NCBI RefSeq assembly: GCF_964030865.1
Contig: NZ_OZ034984.1
Location: 682,001-746,000 of the forward strand
DNA from: Spiroplasma endosymbiont of Dioctria linearis
Lineage (GTDB): Bacteria > Bacillota_I > Bacilli_A > Mycoplasmatales > Mycoplasmataceae
DNA length: 64,000 nucleotides
Direction of reading: 5' to 3'
A program made the position numbers and the translations under genes. A model generated the notes under the pieces. The model did not search any database and was not told the DNA's origin. It saw only the letters and a list, made by a program, of their open reading frames with translations. Positions 54,872-64,000 of this stretch are shown piece by piece. How positions within the stretch are numbered: the stretch's first letter is position 1; each line of letters starts with the position of its first letter.

Positions 54872-55999
54872 TTATTCTGAGAACTCAAATTTAACCTGTC
54901 CTTTAAAATAAAAACAGTTACTTGATTCATCAATATCATTTTCATCTATAATGACAGTCTCTTGTTTAATTAGATTATTTTTGAATTGCTCAACATTATA
55001 AATATTATTATTTTCAGTATAGTGTCAAAATGCATTGCTCATACCGTTTCGTAAATTAATTTCATCTTCTGATATATTATTATTTTTGTAAAGTGTATCA
55101 ACTAACAAACTACAATAGTCAAATAATTCCATATTATTAGTTTTGTTGTTTGATTTTTTTTGAATTTCTTTCAGGGATATCTTTGAGTTATAAAAAACTT
55201 CTGACAATTGAATTTCTTTAATGTCAACAATCACTAAAAATTCAACAAATTCTTTGGGTTTTCTTTTATCAAAAATCCTTACCCTTACTTCACCATTTGC
55301 AAAAGCATCTAACGCCACACCATCAATTGCGTCTGATGAGGGCCCGGTTCTTCTTGCTATGATAATTTCATTATTTGTATCATTTGTTTCTATCACAAGA
55401 TCATCAATAAAGCCAATTCCCAAAACTTCAATAGCTCTATAAGATGAATGTGTGTTTATATTTTGTTCATTTATTGTATATAGATTATTGGTATTTCTAA
55501 TCCCTATTTTGCATGCATCATTTAAGTTTAGAATATAACTTACTTTTAACTCAATTAAATTTGTTGCTTCAAATTCATAAATTTCTATAGTTATTTCAGA
55601 ATCCCCTTTATCGGCAGAGAGTAAAACTTTATACTCCTTATTTTTATCTAAATCTTTTGACTCATTGAAAAGTGGTAAAAAGAACCTTTTAACATCCTCG
55701 TCATGTCGCACAATTTTTCCATTTTTATTGAATAATTTTAAATCTTCTTGATCATATCCTGAAGTAAATTTTTCTATAACTTTTTTGTCTTTATAACTAA
55801 AATATTGTTCATCCCTTGCGAAAATATCAACACTATAAATAACGTCTTGCGGAGTTATTAAATTTGATAAAGTTCCAAATGTAGTTTCCGGTTTTTCGGG
55901 TTCGTTGTTATCATTGTTATTCGGACTACACGAAATAGATGCGAATGTTGCTGATGTCACAATTACAATTGAACTCAACAAAGATAATATTTTTTTCAT
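54872..55999 (-). CDS. Lipoprotein
   Basis: The 375-aa protein begins 'MKKILSLLSSIVIVTSATFASISC', lipobox SISC. The mature part is acidic, Asn-rich near the N-terminus, and rich in beta-strand residues; I recognise no family. A TGA(Trp) lies near the end after 'NGMSNAF'. It stands between pgm and the methyltransferase gene and may belong to the accessory island. Confidence 0.85.
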
Positions 56000-56099
56000 T
56001 TAAATTTTCCTTTGTATTATTTTAACTTAAAAAGGAAATACGAATTGTAGTTCCTTAAAATGATTACTTTTTTATACTCACTGTACAAGCATTATTTTT

Positions 56100-57779
56100 T
56101 TATATTTCTAAGAATTTTTTCAAATCTTTAAATAATAATTCACATTTAGACATTGCAGCCTCTTCATTATTACTTACACAAATGAAATATATTTTTATTT
56201 TTGGTTCAGTTCCCGAAGGCCTTACTGCAAATCAACTTCCATCTTCAAAGTAAAACTTCATTAAATTTTGTCCAGGCATATTGAATAAACCGTCAATATA
56301 ATCTTCAACATAATTTAACTTTAAGCCACCCATTGATGAAAATTCTTCTTCTCTAAGTTTTTTCATAATAGGCTCTACTTTTGATTTAATTTCTTCCGGC
56401 TTAAAATTTAAGTTTTCAGTGTATGTATAATAATATCCATATTTAGCATATAGATCATTTAATACATCTATTAAAGTTTTACCTTTTTGTTTATAATATC
56501 ATGCTGCTTCAACTAACATTGTTGTTGCTTGAATTCCATCTTTATCTCTTGTTGATGAATCAAGAACATATCCATAACTTTCTTCGTATGCAAATACAAA
56601 ATTTAGATCTCTTTCAGACTCTTTTAAAATTTCTGAACCCATTCATTTAAAACCTGTTAGAGTTTTTATAACTTTAACATTATAAGTTTCATTTGCTATT
56701 CTATCACCTAAATCACTTGTAACAAAACTTGAGTACATAGCTGGATTTTTAGGAGTTAACTTATGTTTTTTCATTTGACTTAATTTTCATTCAATTAATA
56801 ATGGACCAGTTTGATTACCATCAATTCTAATTCATTTTCCCTTATGATTAACAGCACAACCAATTCTATCTGCATCTGGATCTTGAATAATAATAATTGA
56901 AGCATCTTTATGTTTTTCTCCATATTCTAAAGGAATTTTTCAAGCAGGTTCAAATTCTGGATTTGGATTACCAACATTTTTAAACGTTGCATCTTCAAAT
57001 GCATGTTCTTTTACTTCTATTACTTCATAACCAAAACTTCTCAATAATGGTGGAGTAAATTCAGTTCCTGTTCCATTAACAGCTGAATAAATCATTTTAA
57101 ATTTATCTCTTGATTCATTCTTATAAAATTGTAAATTTTCAATCATTTCTTTATATTTTTTTAATACATTTTGAGGAACAACTTCTAAAAGAGTTTTATC
57201 AAACTTATAATTTCAATTTAAAATATCACTTATTTCTTCCATATATTCAGCAATTATTTTTGTATCTTCATCAATTAATTGACATCCAAATTCATCATAA
57301 ATTTTATATCCATTATAAACTGCAGGATTATGACTTGCAGTAATTACAATTCCTCCAATGGCATTTAATTGCTTTGTTGCAAAAGAAACTACTGGAGTTG
57401 GTTTCATAATATTATCTTTAAATAAATATGCTTTAATTCCAAAACTTGTTAAAATCTCAGCAGCTAATTGAGAAAATTCTTTTGAGAATTTTCTATTATC
57501 ATGACCAATAACAACACCTCTATTTAAAACATCTCCATATTTTGATAACAATAATTTTGCATAACTCATTGTCACTTTTTTAATTGTATATAAATTAAAT
57601 CTACCTGGTCCGGCACCAAGAATACCTCTTATACCAGCAGTTCCAAATTCTAATTGCATATTAAATGCAGCATTTAATTCATCATCACTAGCTTTTAATA
57701 ATTCCTCTTTTAAATTTTCATCTAAGTGATTAGATTTCAATCACTCCTGATAGACTTCATTATTTTTATTAAAATTCAT
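56100..57779 (-). CDS. Phosphoglucomutase/phosphomannomutase
   Basis: The 559-aa enzyme interconverts hexose 1- and 6-phosphates. It starts at the ATG at 57779 after AAAGGAG. The active-site serine is in 'ITASHNPAVYNGYK', the metal site in 'QDPDADRIG', and the substrate loop in 'VTSDLGDRI'. The length and 'ELEFGTAGIRG' match the PgcA/ManB group. Its start overlaps the end of rnhB by 11 bases. Many TGA(Trp) codons occur in the C-terminal half. Confidence 0.95.
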
Positions 57780-58401
57780 GTTTTTTCTCCTTTAGAAATT
57801 TTATTGGTTTATAAGAAAATCTATGAATATCCAAAACACCAAACTCTTTAACTCTATTTTGGTGATCAATTGTACAATATCCCTTATTTTTTATAAAGTT
57901 ATATTGTGGATATTTTAAATGATAATTATTCATTATCCTATCTCTATAAACTTTTGCTAAAATGCTTGCAGCTCCTATAGTAATGCTCAAGTTATCTCCC
58001 TTAATAATTTTTATAGTTTTACACAAATCTAATTCTATATTTTCTCCATCAATTAAGCAAACTTCTGGCTTAATTTTTAATTTTTTAATAGAATCTACCA
58101 TTCCTATTCGACTTGTTTTCTTTGGATTAAATTCATCTACAAATTTTGAATCATATTCACAAATGCTATAGTCAATACAATTTTTTTTAATTTCATCAAA
58201 CAATTCTTCTCTTTGCTTTTCATTTAATAATTTAGAATCTTTAATTTTAAAGTTGTTATACTCAGGTTTTAAAATTACAGTTGCTACAACAATTGGACCT
58301 GCCATTGCTCCCCTACCAACCTCATCACTTCCAGAAATTAAATTAACCTTATTTTCTTCTCTTATTTTTTGATCAAATAAGTATCTTGAGTTTTCTATCA
58401 T
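57769..58401 (-). CDS. rnhB: Ribonuclease HII
   Basis: RNase HII cuts RNA in RNA-DNA hybrids and removes single ribonucleotides. The 210-aa protein has 'ISGSDEVGRGAMAGPIVVA' with catalytic Asp-Glu, 'CLIDGENI' with the second Asp, and 'AASILAKVYRDRIM' with the third. It overlaps rbgA by seven bases and pgm by eleven, indicating one operon. Confidence 0.97.
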   Translation of the reverse strand: MIENSRYLFDQKIREENKVNLISGSDEVGRGAMAGPIVVATVILKPEYNNFKIKDSKLLNEKQREELFDEIKKNCIDYSICEYDSKFVDEFNPKKTSRIGMVDSIKKLKIKPEVCLIDGENIELDLCKTIKIIKGDNLSITIGAASILAKVYRDRIMNNYHLKYPQYNFIKNKGYCTIDHQNRVKEFGVLDIHRFSYKPIKFLKEKKHEF

Positions 58402-59354
58402 TCAACTGTTAAATCACTTACTACTGTTGAATCTAAATCATTTTCCTTAATTGATTGGTTTGATATTTCCTTAATTTCAATTGGTTTTTCAAATGAAATT
58501 TTTCCTAAATTATTTTTAATAATGTCATGAATAAAAAGTTCAATAGCTCTTTCAACATCAGCTATTTCATCAAGAATTGTAAATTTATTTCTTTTAGCAA
58601 TTTCTTCAAAGATAGTAAATGTATCATCATAATCTATTGGTCTTAATACGTGCTTATTAATTTTATAAGTATTTTCAATTAATGATGGATATGAATTATA
58701 AATATATCTCATTAATTTAGTTGCCATTCTCTCTTTTGGAATGACATCTAATCTAATTGAATTAGTAGCAGCACAATTACAAGCTACAGTTTCATTTTCA
58801 AACTTTGCAGGTAAAATTCCGGGAGTATCAATCAATGTAATATTATTTGTCATTACAATTCTTTGCATACCTCTTGTTACTCCTGGTTTATTGCCTATTT
58901 TTAAAGTCTTACCTCTTGATAGTTTTGAAATAACAGTTGATTTTCCAACATTTGGAATACCAACAACTAAAACATTAAGTTGTGGTTTTTCTATTCCCCG
59001 TTTTTTTTGTTTTAATTGTGATTCTTTTGTCATTTCATTTATAAGCTTTAAAACATCACTATAAATATCAGCTTGCTTATCTTTTACAATATATGTTGTA
59101 TTTCCAATGGATTTAAAATATTCAGTCCATTGATTAGTTATATCTTTATCTGATAAGTCAAATTTAGTTAAAATTATTAATCTTGGTCTAGTGTTTAAAA
59201 CTTTTCTTAATAATGGATTTTGTGTTGAAAAAGGTGCTCTTGCATCAACAATTTCCATAACAAGATCTACTATAGAAATCTTTTGTTCAATTTCCTTAAT
59301 ACTTTTATTCATATGACCTGGGAATCAATTAAAACTTGATTTTTCATCATTCAT
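58395..59354 (-). CDS. rbgA: Ribosome biogenesis GTPase RbgA
   Basis: RbgA (YlqF) is needed in late 50S assembly. The start is the ATG at 59354 after GGAGG, which restores the family N-terminus 'NWFPGHMNKSIKEIE'. The circularly permuted G motifs are visible: G4 'LTKFD', G1 'GIPNVGKST', G2 'PGVTRG' and G3 'DTPG'. It ends '...DLTVEW' with a TGA(Trp) followed by TAG. 319 residues is slightly longer than in Bacillus. Confidence 0.96.
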
Positions 59355-59422
59355 AGGATTACCTCCTCAGTGATAGTATCATTTTATAGTTTAATTATTA
59401 AAAAATCTAATTTATTTTTTAA

Positions 59423-59887
59423 TTATTTATGATACTTTTGTTTTTTATTTATTTTAAACCCTCTATAAATTTGTTCCAATAAAATTATTCTTACCAAATT
59501 ATAAGGTAAAGTGATTAAACCAAAACTAATTTTATTATTATGAATTTCTCTAAACTCTTGGCTAAATCCATCACTTGGACCAATTATAAAACATATTTTC
59601 CCATTTTTAAAATTTTGATTTTTTTCTATGGTTTCAGCAATTAATTCAGAACTATATTGCTTAGAGTTAATATCTAATAAAAATATTTCGTAATCTTTAC
59701 TTTCTTGTAATTTTAAATTAATATTTTGCTCATTTTTTACCATATTAGATTTTATATCACCATGATCAAATTCATTAATTTCAATCATCTCTAACATAGA
59801 ATGTTTTTTAAGCTTATCAATGTATGCTTCATATACTTCTCTATATTCCTTATTAACTTTATTAAAACAAATTATTTTTATTTTCAT
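59423..59887 (-). CDS. rlmH: 23S rRNA pseudouridine1915 N3-methyltransferase
   Basis: RlmH methylates pseudouridine 1915 in 23S rRNA, in the 70S ribosome. The 154-aa SPOUT protein has 'LLDINSKQYSSE', 'CFIIGPSDGFSQEF' and the C-terminal 'ITLPYNLVRIILLEQIYRGFKI', all typical. AGGAG precedes the ATG. It is divergent from the plus-strand 299-aa gene. Confidence 0.97.
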   Translation of the reverse strand: MKIKIICFNKVNKEYREVYEAYIDKLKKHSMLEMIEINEFDHGDIKSNMVKNEQNINLKLQESKDYEIFLLDINSKQYSSELIAETIEKNQNFKNGKICFIIGPSDGFSQEFREIHNNKISFGLITLPYNLVRIILLEQIYRGFKINKKQKYHK

Positions 59888-59977
59888 ATTTACTCCTAAA
59901 ACTCTTATAATTATACACTTACATATTTATTCAAAAAAAAATATGATAAAATATAAATATATTTTGGAGGATATTTT

Positions 59978-60877
59978 ATGGCTGAAAAAAATAAATTTTA
60001 TTCAATTTTAGACTACAGACCACAATTTGAAAATATAGTTGATGCACTTGTGCCTGATATTCAATTTTCTTATTCTGCTATTATGAATAATTCAACTATT
60101 CAAACATATTTTAATATGATTTCACTTGAATATTATGGATATGAATATTATCAATTATTGAGATTAAATAAATTAGAATTTAAAGTTAGTGAAAGAGCAT
60201 TAAACTTAACTATTTTAGAAATGGTTTATAATATAATTACACAAATCATTGCAAGAAAATGAAGATATTCTGAGTATATTGCATATGATATGTATATATT
60301 ACCTTTACGTATTAAAAAATATATTAAGGCAATGAATTATGAATTTATAGAGTATGAAACTGCAAGTAAAAAACCAATTTTAAAATTAGTTGGACAGCCT
60401 TCAAGAATTGTTGTTGAAGAATTGGTGGATGAATTTCATGATGATAGATTGAACTATGTTATAGAGCAATTTAGATCTACTGGTGAAGATGAAGTTGAAA
60501 TGAAATTAATATTATTTAAAAGCATTTCTCTTTTCGCTCATGAGGGTGAAGCATTAATTTATCAAAAGTTTGGAAAATATTTTGCAGAAAATTATTTTAG
60601 AGATGTTAAAAGTTTAGAATCTTATAAAGCAGATAATTTATCTGCAAAAGAAAAAAAACATGTGTCTAAAATTATTAATGATATTTTTAATATAACTTTA
60701 CTTTCAGTCTTATTAATGTCAGACGCAATCAAAACTGGTGTATGAAAAAAAATGAAAGATATTGAAAAAAGAAGAATAGAATTAGAAAGTACTCAAAAAA
60801 CAATTGAAGAAGCTAATAAAAAATTACAGGCTATTTCTCAAAGAGAAAAAGAGATAAAGAAAATTGAAATTAAATAA
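59978..60877 (+). CDS. Hypothetical 299-aa protein, plus strand
   Basis: I do not recognise this protein. It starts at the ATG at 59978 with GGAGG seven bases upstream and reads through two TGA(Trp) codons to a TAA at 60875-60877. It is mostly hydrophilic, with some amphipathic segments and a C-terminal coiled coil (residues 255-299, 'MKDIEKRRIELESTQKTIEE'). It is the only intact gene on the plus strand of the window and has its own terminator. Confidence 0.85.
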
Positions 60878-60932
60878 AACTCTCTAAGGTATTTTAATAA
60901 AAGAAAACTTATTAAAATATATAGGGAGTTTT
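60876..60932 (+). terminator. Terminator of the 299-aa gene
   Basis: AAAACTCTCTA/TAGGGAGTTTT (one wobble) is an outer stem, and TATTTTAATAA/TTATTAAAATA an inner one, followed by T-rich sequence. The stem begins at the stop codon. Confidence 0.85.
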
Positions 60933-61001
60933 ATTATTTTAAAATAGTAAAAGCCTAATTATCAAAAAAATCTAATGATTTTACTAATAAAAGCAATAAA
61001 T

Positions 61002-61033
61002 AAAAACCAATAGATTATTATCTATTGGTTTTT
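61002..61033. terminator. Terminator after ffh
   Basis: AAAAACCAATAGA/TCTATTGGTTTTT is a 13-bp stem with a 6-base loop; T-runs on both strands allow use from either side. It lies six bases past the ffh stop. Confidence 0.92.
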
Positions 61034-61038
61034 TAATT

Positions 61039-62382
61039 TTAAAATTTCATTCCACCAAGATTTGGCATTTTTCCAGATTTAAGTGATTTAGTTAATTCAA
61101 TAACTTGCTTTTTACCTTTATCAAATTGATTTAAAAGCTCATTAAATTCTTTTTCTGTTCTACCTGAACCTTTTAAAATTCTTTGCTTTCTAGTTATTGC
61201 TTTTAGAAGTCTTGGTTCTCTTCGTTCTTTTAATGTCATAGAAGTCATTAAAATATTTGCAACTCAAAGTTTTTGTTGAGCCTGATTAATTTGTGTTTCA
61301 CTAACTTTACCATTTAATCCTGGAACCATTTTCATAATTCCTCCAAGATTTCCCATTTTTGCAACTTGTTCCATTTGATTTCTTAAATCCTCTAAATCAA
61401 ATTGACCTGCAAACATTCTTTTCATTGTTTTTTCCATTGTTCTTTGGTCAACAACATCAGCTGCTTTTTCAAATAATGTTTCAACATCACCCATTCCAAG
61501 AATTCTATCAGCCATTCTTTTTGGGTAAAATTCAGCAAGAGCTCCAATTCCCTCACCCTCTCCAATAAATTTAATTGGTAGTTTTGTAATATCAGTTATT
61601 GAAAATGTTGCTCCCCCTCGAGCATCTCCATCAAGTTTTGTAACAATAACTCCTGTTAATTTTAATAAGTTATTAAATTCTTGTGACACGTTTATAATAT
61701 CTTGCCCAGTCATTCCATCAACAGTAAGAATTATTTCCTGAGGAGAAACAACTTTTCTAATTTCATTAAGTTCATCCATTAATTGTTTATCAATTTGCAA
61801 ACGACCTGCAGTATCTAAAATTATTACTTCATAACCATTTTTTTGAGCATAATCAACTGCTTGCTGTGCAGTTTTAACAGGACTTTGTTTACCTTGTTGA
61901 AAAACATCTAGATTATTTTTTTGACCTAATTCAACTAATTGATCAATAGCTCCTGGTCTATAAATATCTAAACCAACCATTAATGTTTTCTTTTTATTTT
62001 TTTTGGTAATTAAATGGGAAAGCTTACCAACTGTTGTTGTTTTACCAGCACCTTGTAAACCAACCATCATAATAATTGATGGCTTTTTATCTATTTCTAA
62101 TGGTTTATTTGTTTTCCCTAAAATTTCAACTAGTTCTGCGTGAACTATTTTAACCATTTGTTGATCTGCTCTAACACCTTGTTCAATGAAAACACCTTGA
62201 GCTTTTTCCTCAATGTTTGCTATAAACTTTTTAACTACATCAATATTAACGTCTGCTTCTAAAAGAGCTAATCTAATTTCTCTTAATACATCTTTTACAT
62301 TATCACTATTTAAAGTAGTTTTTTTTAAATTCTTTTCAATAGACTTTTTCATTCTATTGGCTAAAAAATCTCCAAATCCCAT
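61039..62382 (-). CDS. ffh: Signal recognition particle protein Ffh
   Basis: Ffh is the SRP54 GTPase that targets membrane proteins. The 447-aa protein has an N domain, the G domain with 'GLQGAGKTTT', 'LDTAGRLQID', and 'TKLDGDARGG', and the Met-rich M domain with 'GMGDVETLFEKA', 'GRTEKEFNELL' and 'MPNLGG'. A TGA(Trp) is in 'QKLWVANILM'. It is alone between two terminators. Confidence 0.98.
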
Positions 62383-62539
62383 AGTTTCACTCCAATCTCA
62401 ATTAATTATAACAAAAAACACAATTTTTGAAATGCCAAAAAAATAATTATAATTATCTAAAAAGTAAAGGTTAATAATAAATAAAATTATAGTTTTTTTG
62501 TAAATCTATAATTAAAAAATTTAATGAAGATAAATTAAA

Positions 62540-62561
62540 AACGCTAGTTGAAACTAGCGTT
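62540..62561 (-). terminator. Terminator after rny
   Basis: AACGCTAGT/ACTAGCGTT with a 4-base loop is followed by TTTTTAATTT on the minus strand, about 45 bases past the rny stop. Confidence 0.85.
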
Positions 62562-62604
62562 ATAAATCTTAAGACAGGAATTTATTTTCCTTAGTTCACA
62601 TTTC

Positions 62605-64000
62605 CTATAATCTTATTACTTCTCGTTTTTCACGGATTATAGTTATATAAATGTCTCCTGGAGTCTTATTTATTTTCTGAATGCTTTCTTTTAAATTTAA
62701 AGATATTTTTTTCATACTATAATCATCTACAACAGATGGATTTACCATAACTCTTATTTCTCTTCCTGCTTTAAGAACATAAACTTTAAGAACACCTTCT
62801 TGTTGTAAACAAATATCTTCAAGTTCTTGCATTCTTATAAAATATTGATCTGCATCATTATTTCTGGCTCCTGGCCTTGCAGCACTCATAGTATCTGCTA
62901 TAGCTACAATTTCTGCATAGTATGTTTCTTTTTCAACATCATTATGATGTGATTCAACTGCATTAATTATTTCAGACTCTAGATTATATTTTTTTAGAAT
63001 ATCTACTCCTAATTTTACATGACTTCCTTCTTGCTCGAAGTCCACAGCTTTTCCAATATCATGTAAAAGACCAGATTTAAGTCCTATTTTTTCATCAAGA
63101 CCCATCTCTAAAGCAATTTTTCTAGATATCTTTGCAACTTCAATTGAATGCTGCAAAGCATTCTGACCATAACTATGTCTAAATTTTAATTTACCTAGCA
63201 TTTTAACTATTTCTTCAGGTAAATCATCAATATTTAAATTTAACAGGACTTCATTTCCAATCTCCAAACAATGCTTATCCAATTTTTCTTCTTGAATTAT
63301 TAATTGTTCTTCAATTGTAGCCGGATGAATTCTTGCTGTTTTTATAAGTTCGCTTAAAGTTAAATATGCAATTTCTCTTCTTATTGGATTAAAAGAAGAT
63401 ATTGTCACCCTATTTGGAGTATCATCAATAATTAAATCAACACCCCCATAAGATTGAAATGTTTTTATATTTCTTCCTTCTTTACCAATAATTTTACCTT
63501 TTCAAGAATCATTTTCAATTTCAAAAAAAGTTGTATTTTTTTCAGAAGTGATTTCAATATGACAACTTTGCATTGCATCTATTAATATATCAGAAGCTTT
63601 TTTTTCAGCTCTAACTTTTAATTTATTTTCATAATCTTTAATTTTATTTGAAAGTTCATTTAAATATTTATTTTCTACAATATTAAATAACTCTGTTTTT
63701 ATTTGATCTTCAGTTAAATTTGAAATATTTTCAAGAGCTAACTGAAATTTCTTTTTTTGAATGGCTAATTCATTTTTTATTTTATTTGTATTAATTTTTT
63801 CCTGAATTAGTTCTTCTTCCTTCTTATTCAAAATTTCTATTTCTTCAAAGAATTTTTCTTTTTTTTGTTTTAAATTTTTAGTTTCAATTAAAATTTCTTC
63901 TCGGATATATTCAGCGTCATTTTCAGCATTAAGTTTTATTAAAGCTGCATCTGCTTTTGCTTCCGCTAGAATTTTCATTTTAACTTCTTTTGACTCGTCT
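62605..64000 (-). CDS. rny: Ribonuclease Y (5' end outside the window)
   Basis: RNase Y starts mRNA decay at the membrane. The visible 464 codons include a long coiled coil ('KADAALIKLNAENDAEYI...'), the KH domain with 'GKIIGKEGRNIKTFQSYGGVDLIIDDTP', and the HD domain with 'HSIEVAKIS', 'GLLHDIGKAVD' and 'AIADTMSAARPGAR'. The end '...REKREVIRL' is normal. The N-terminal membrane anchor is cut off by the window edge. Trp is TGA in 'NDSWKGK'. Confidence 0.97.

Overview
The window is AT-rich and reads as a Mollicute of the Spiroplasma/Mesoplasma/Entomoplasma type. The decisive evidence is the genetic code. Dozens of conserved proteins (EF-P, Fmt, MnmA, DnaK, HrcA, ClpB, TrmD, Ffh, TrmFO and others) are interrupted by in-frame TGA exactly where tryptophan is expected, so TGA is read as Trp (table 4) and gene ends were extended accordingly. 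Almost every gene lies on the minus strand; the plus strand carries only a 299-aa gene near 60 kb and a broken 98-aa gene near 41.7 kb. Many neighbours touch through TAATG-type stop/start overlaps, and lipoproteins with a classical lipobox are frequent.

Layout, left to right. 0-8 kb: an Asp23-like protein, EF-P, Fmt, a DUF2779 double-nuclease protein, a membrane protein, MnmA and a 574-aa charged coiled-coil protein. 7.7-14.8 kb: the heat-shock block clpB followed by hrcA-grpE-dnaK-dnaJ, with CIRCE operators in front of clpB (two, flanking one promoter) and hrcA (one, overlapping the clpB stop). 14.9-19.7 kb: a run with an Asn/Gln-rich membrane protein, HemW-like protein, nicotinamidase and unknowns. 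19.8-27.8 kb: a tightly coupled four-gene operon encoding a large polytopic membrane protein and three exported proteins of unknown role. 28-33.8 kb: nadE-obgE, small zinc-ribbon proteins, and the conserved rpsP/KH-like/rimM/trmD/rplS operon. 33.8-39.5 kb: membrane and GNAT proteins, tRNA-Arg(UCU), a 531-aa unknown, and trmFO with a probable leaderless mRNA. 39.8-46.9 kb: a fused ABC ATPase-permease, a type I ABC exporter, a structured small RNA, dprA-ssb and a dicarboxylate/amino-acid symporter, with a nox/CoA-disulfide reductase gene upstream to 48.2 kb.

48.3-56 kb is an accessory island. It holds an IS3 transposase, a decayed second IS3 copy, a zinc-ribbon gene with a homopolymer frameshift, about 420 bp with four consecutive promoter/terminator-like modules that may be tandem small RNAs, a 200-bp cluster of TGATATCA sites arranged in inverted repeats, and a two-gene methyltransferase/nuclease pair (EcoRI-family MTase plus DUF262-HNH protein) joined by a TAATG overlap. 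56-64 kb returns to core genes: phosphosugar mutase, rnhB, rbgA, rlmH, ffh and rny (cut by the window edge).

The most interesting unexplained parts are the small-RNA/TGATATCA region beside the methyltransferase-nuclease pair, the structured RNA at 43.9-44.0 kb with a short resemblance to eukaryotic U6 RNA (compare the reported Mycoplasma capricolum MCS4 RNA), and the four-gene surface operon. Three genes look frameshifted, and each would be repaired by one extra A/T in a homopolymer run, so sequence error must be excluded before they are called broken.
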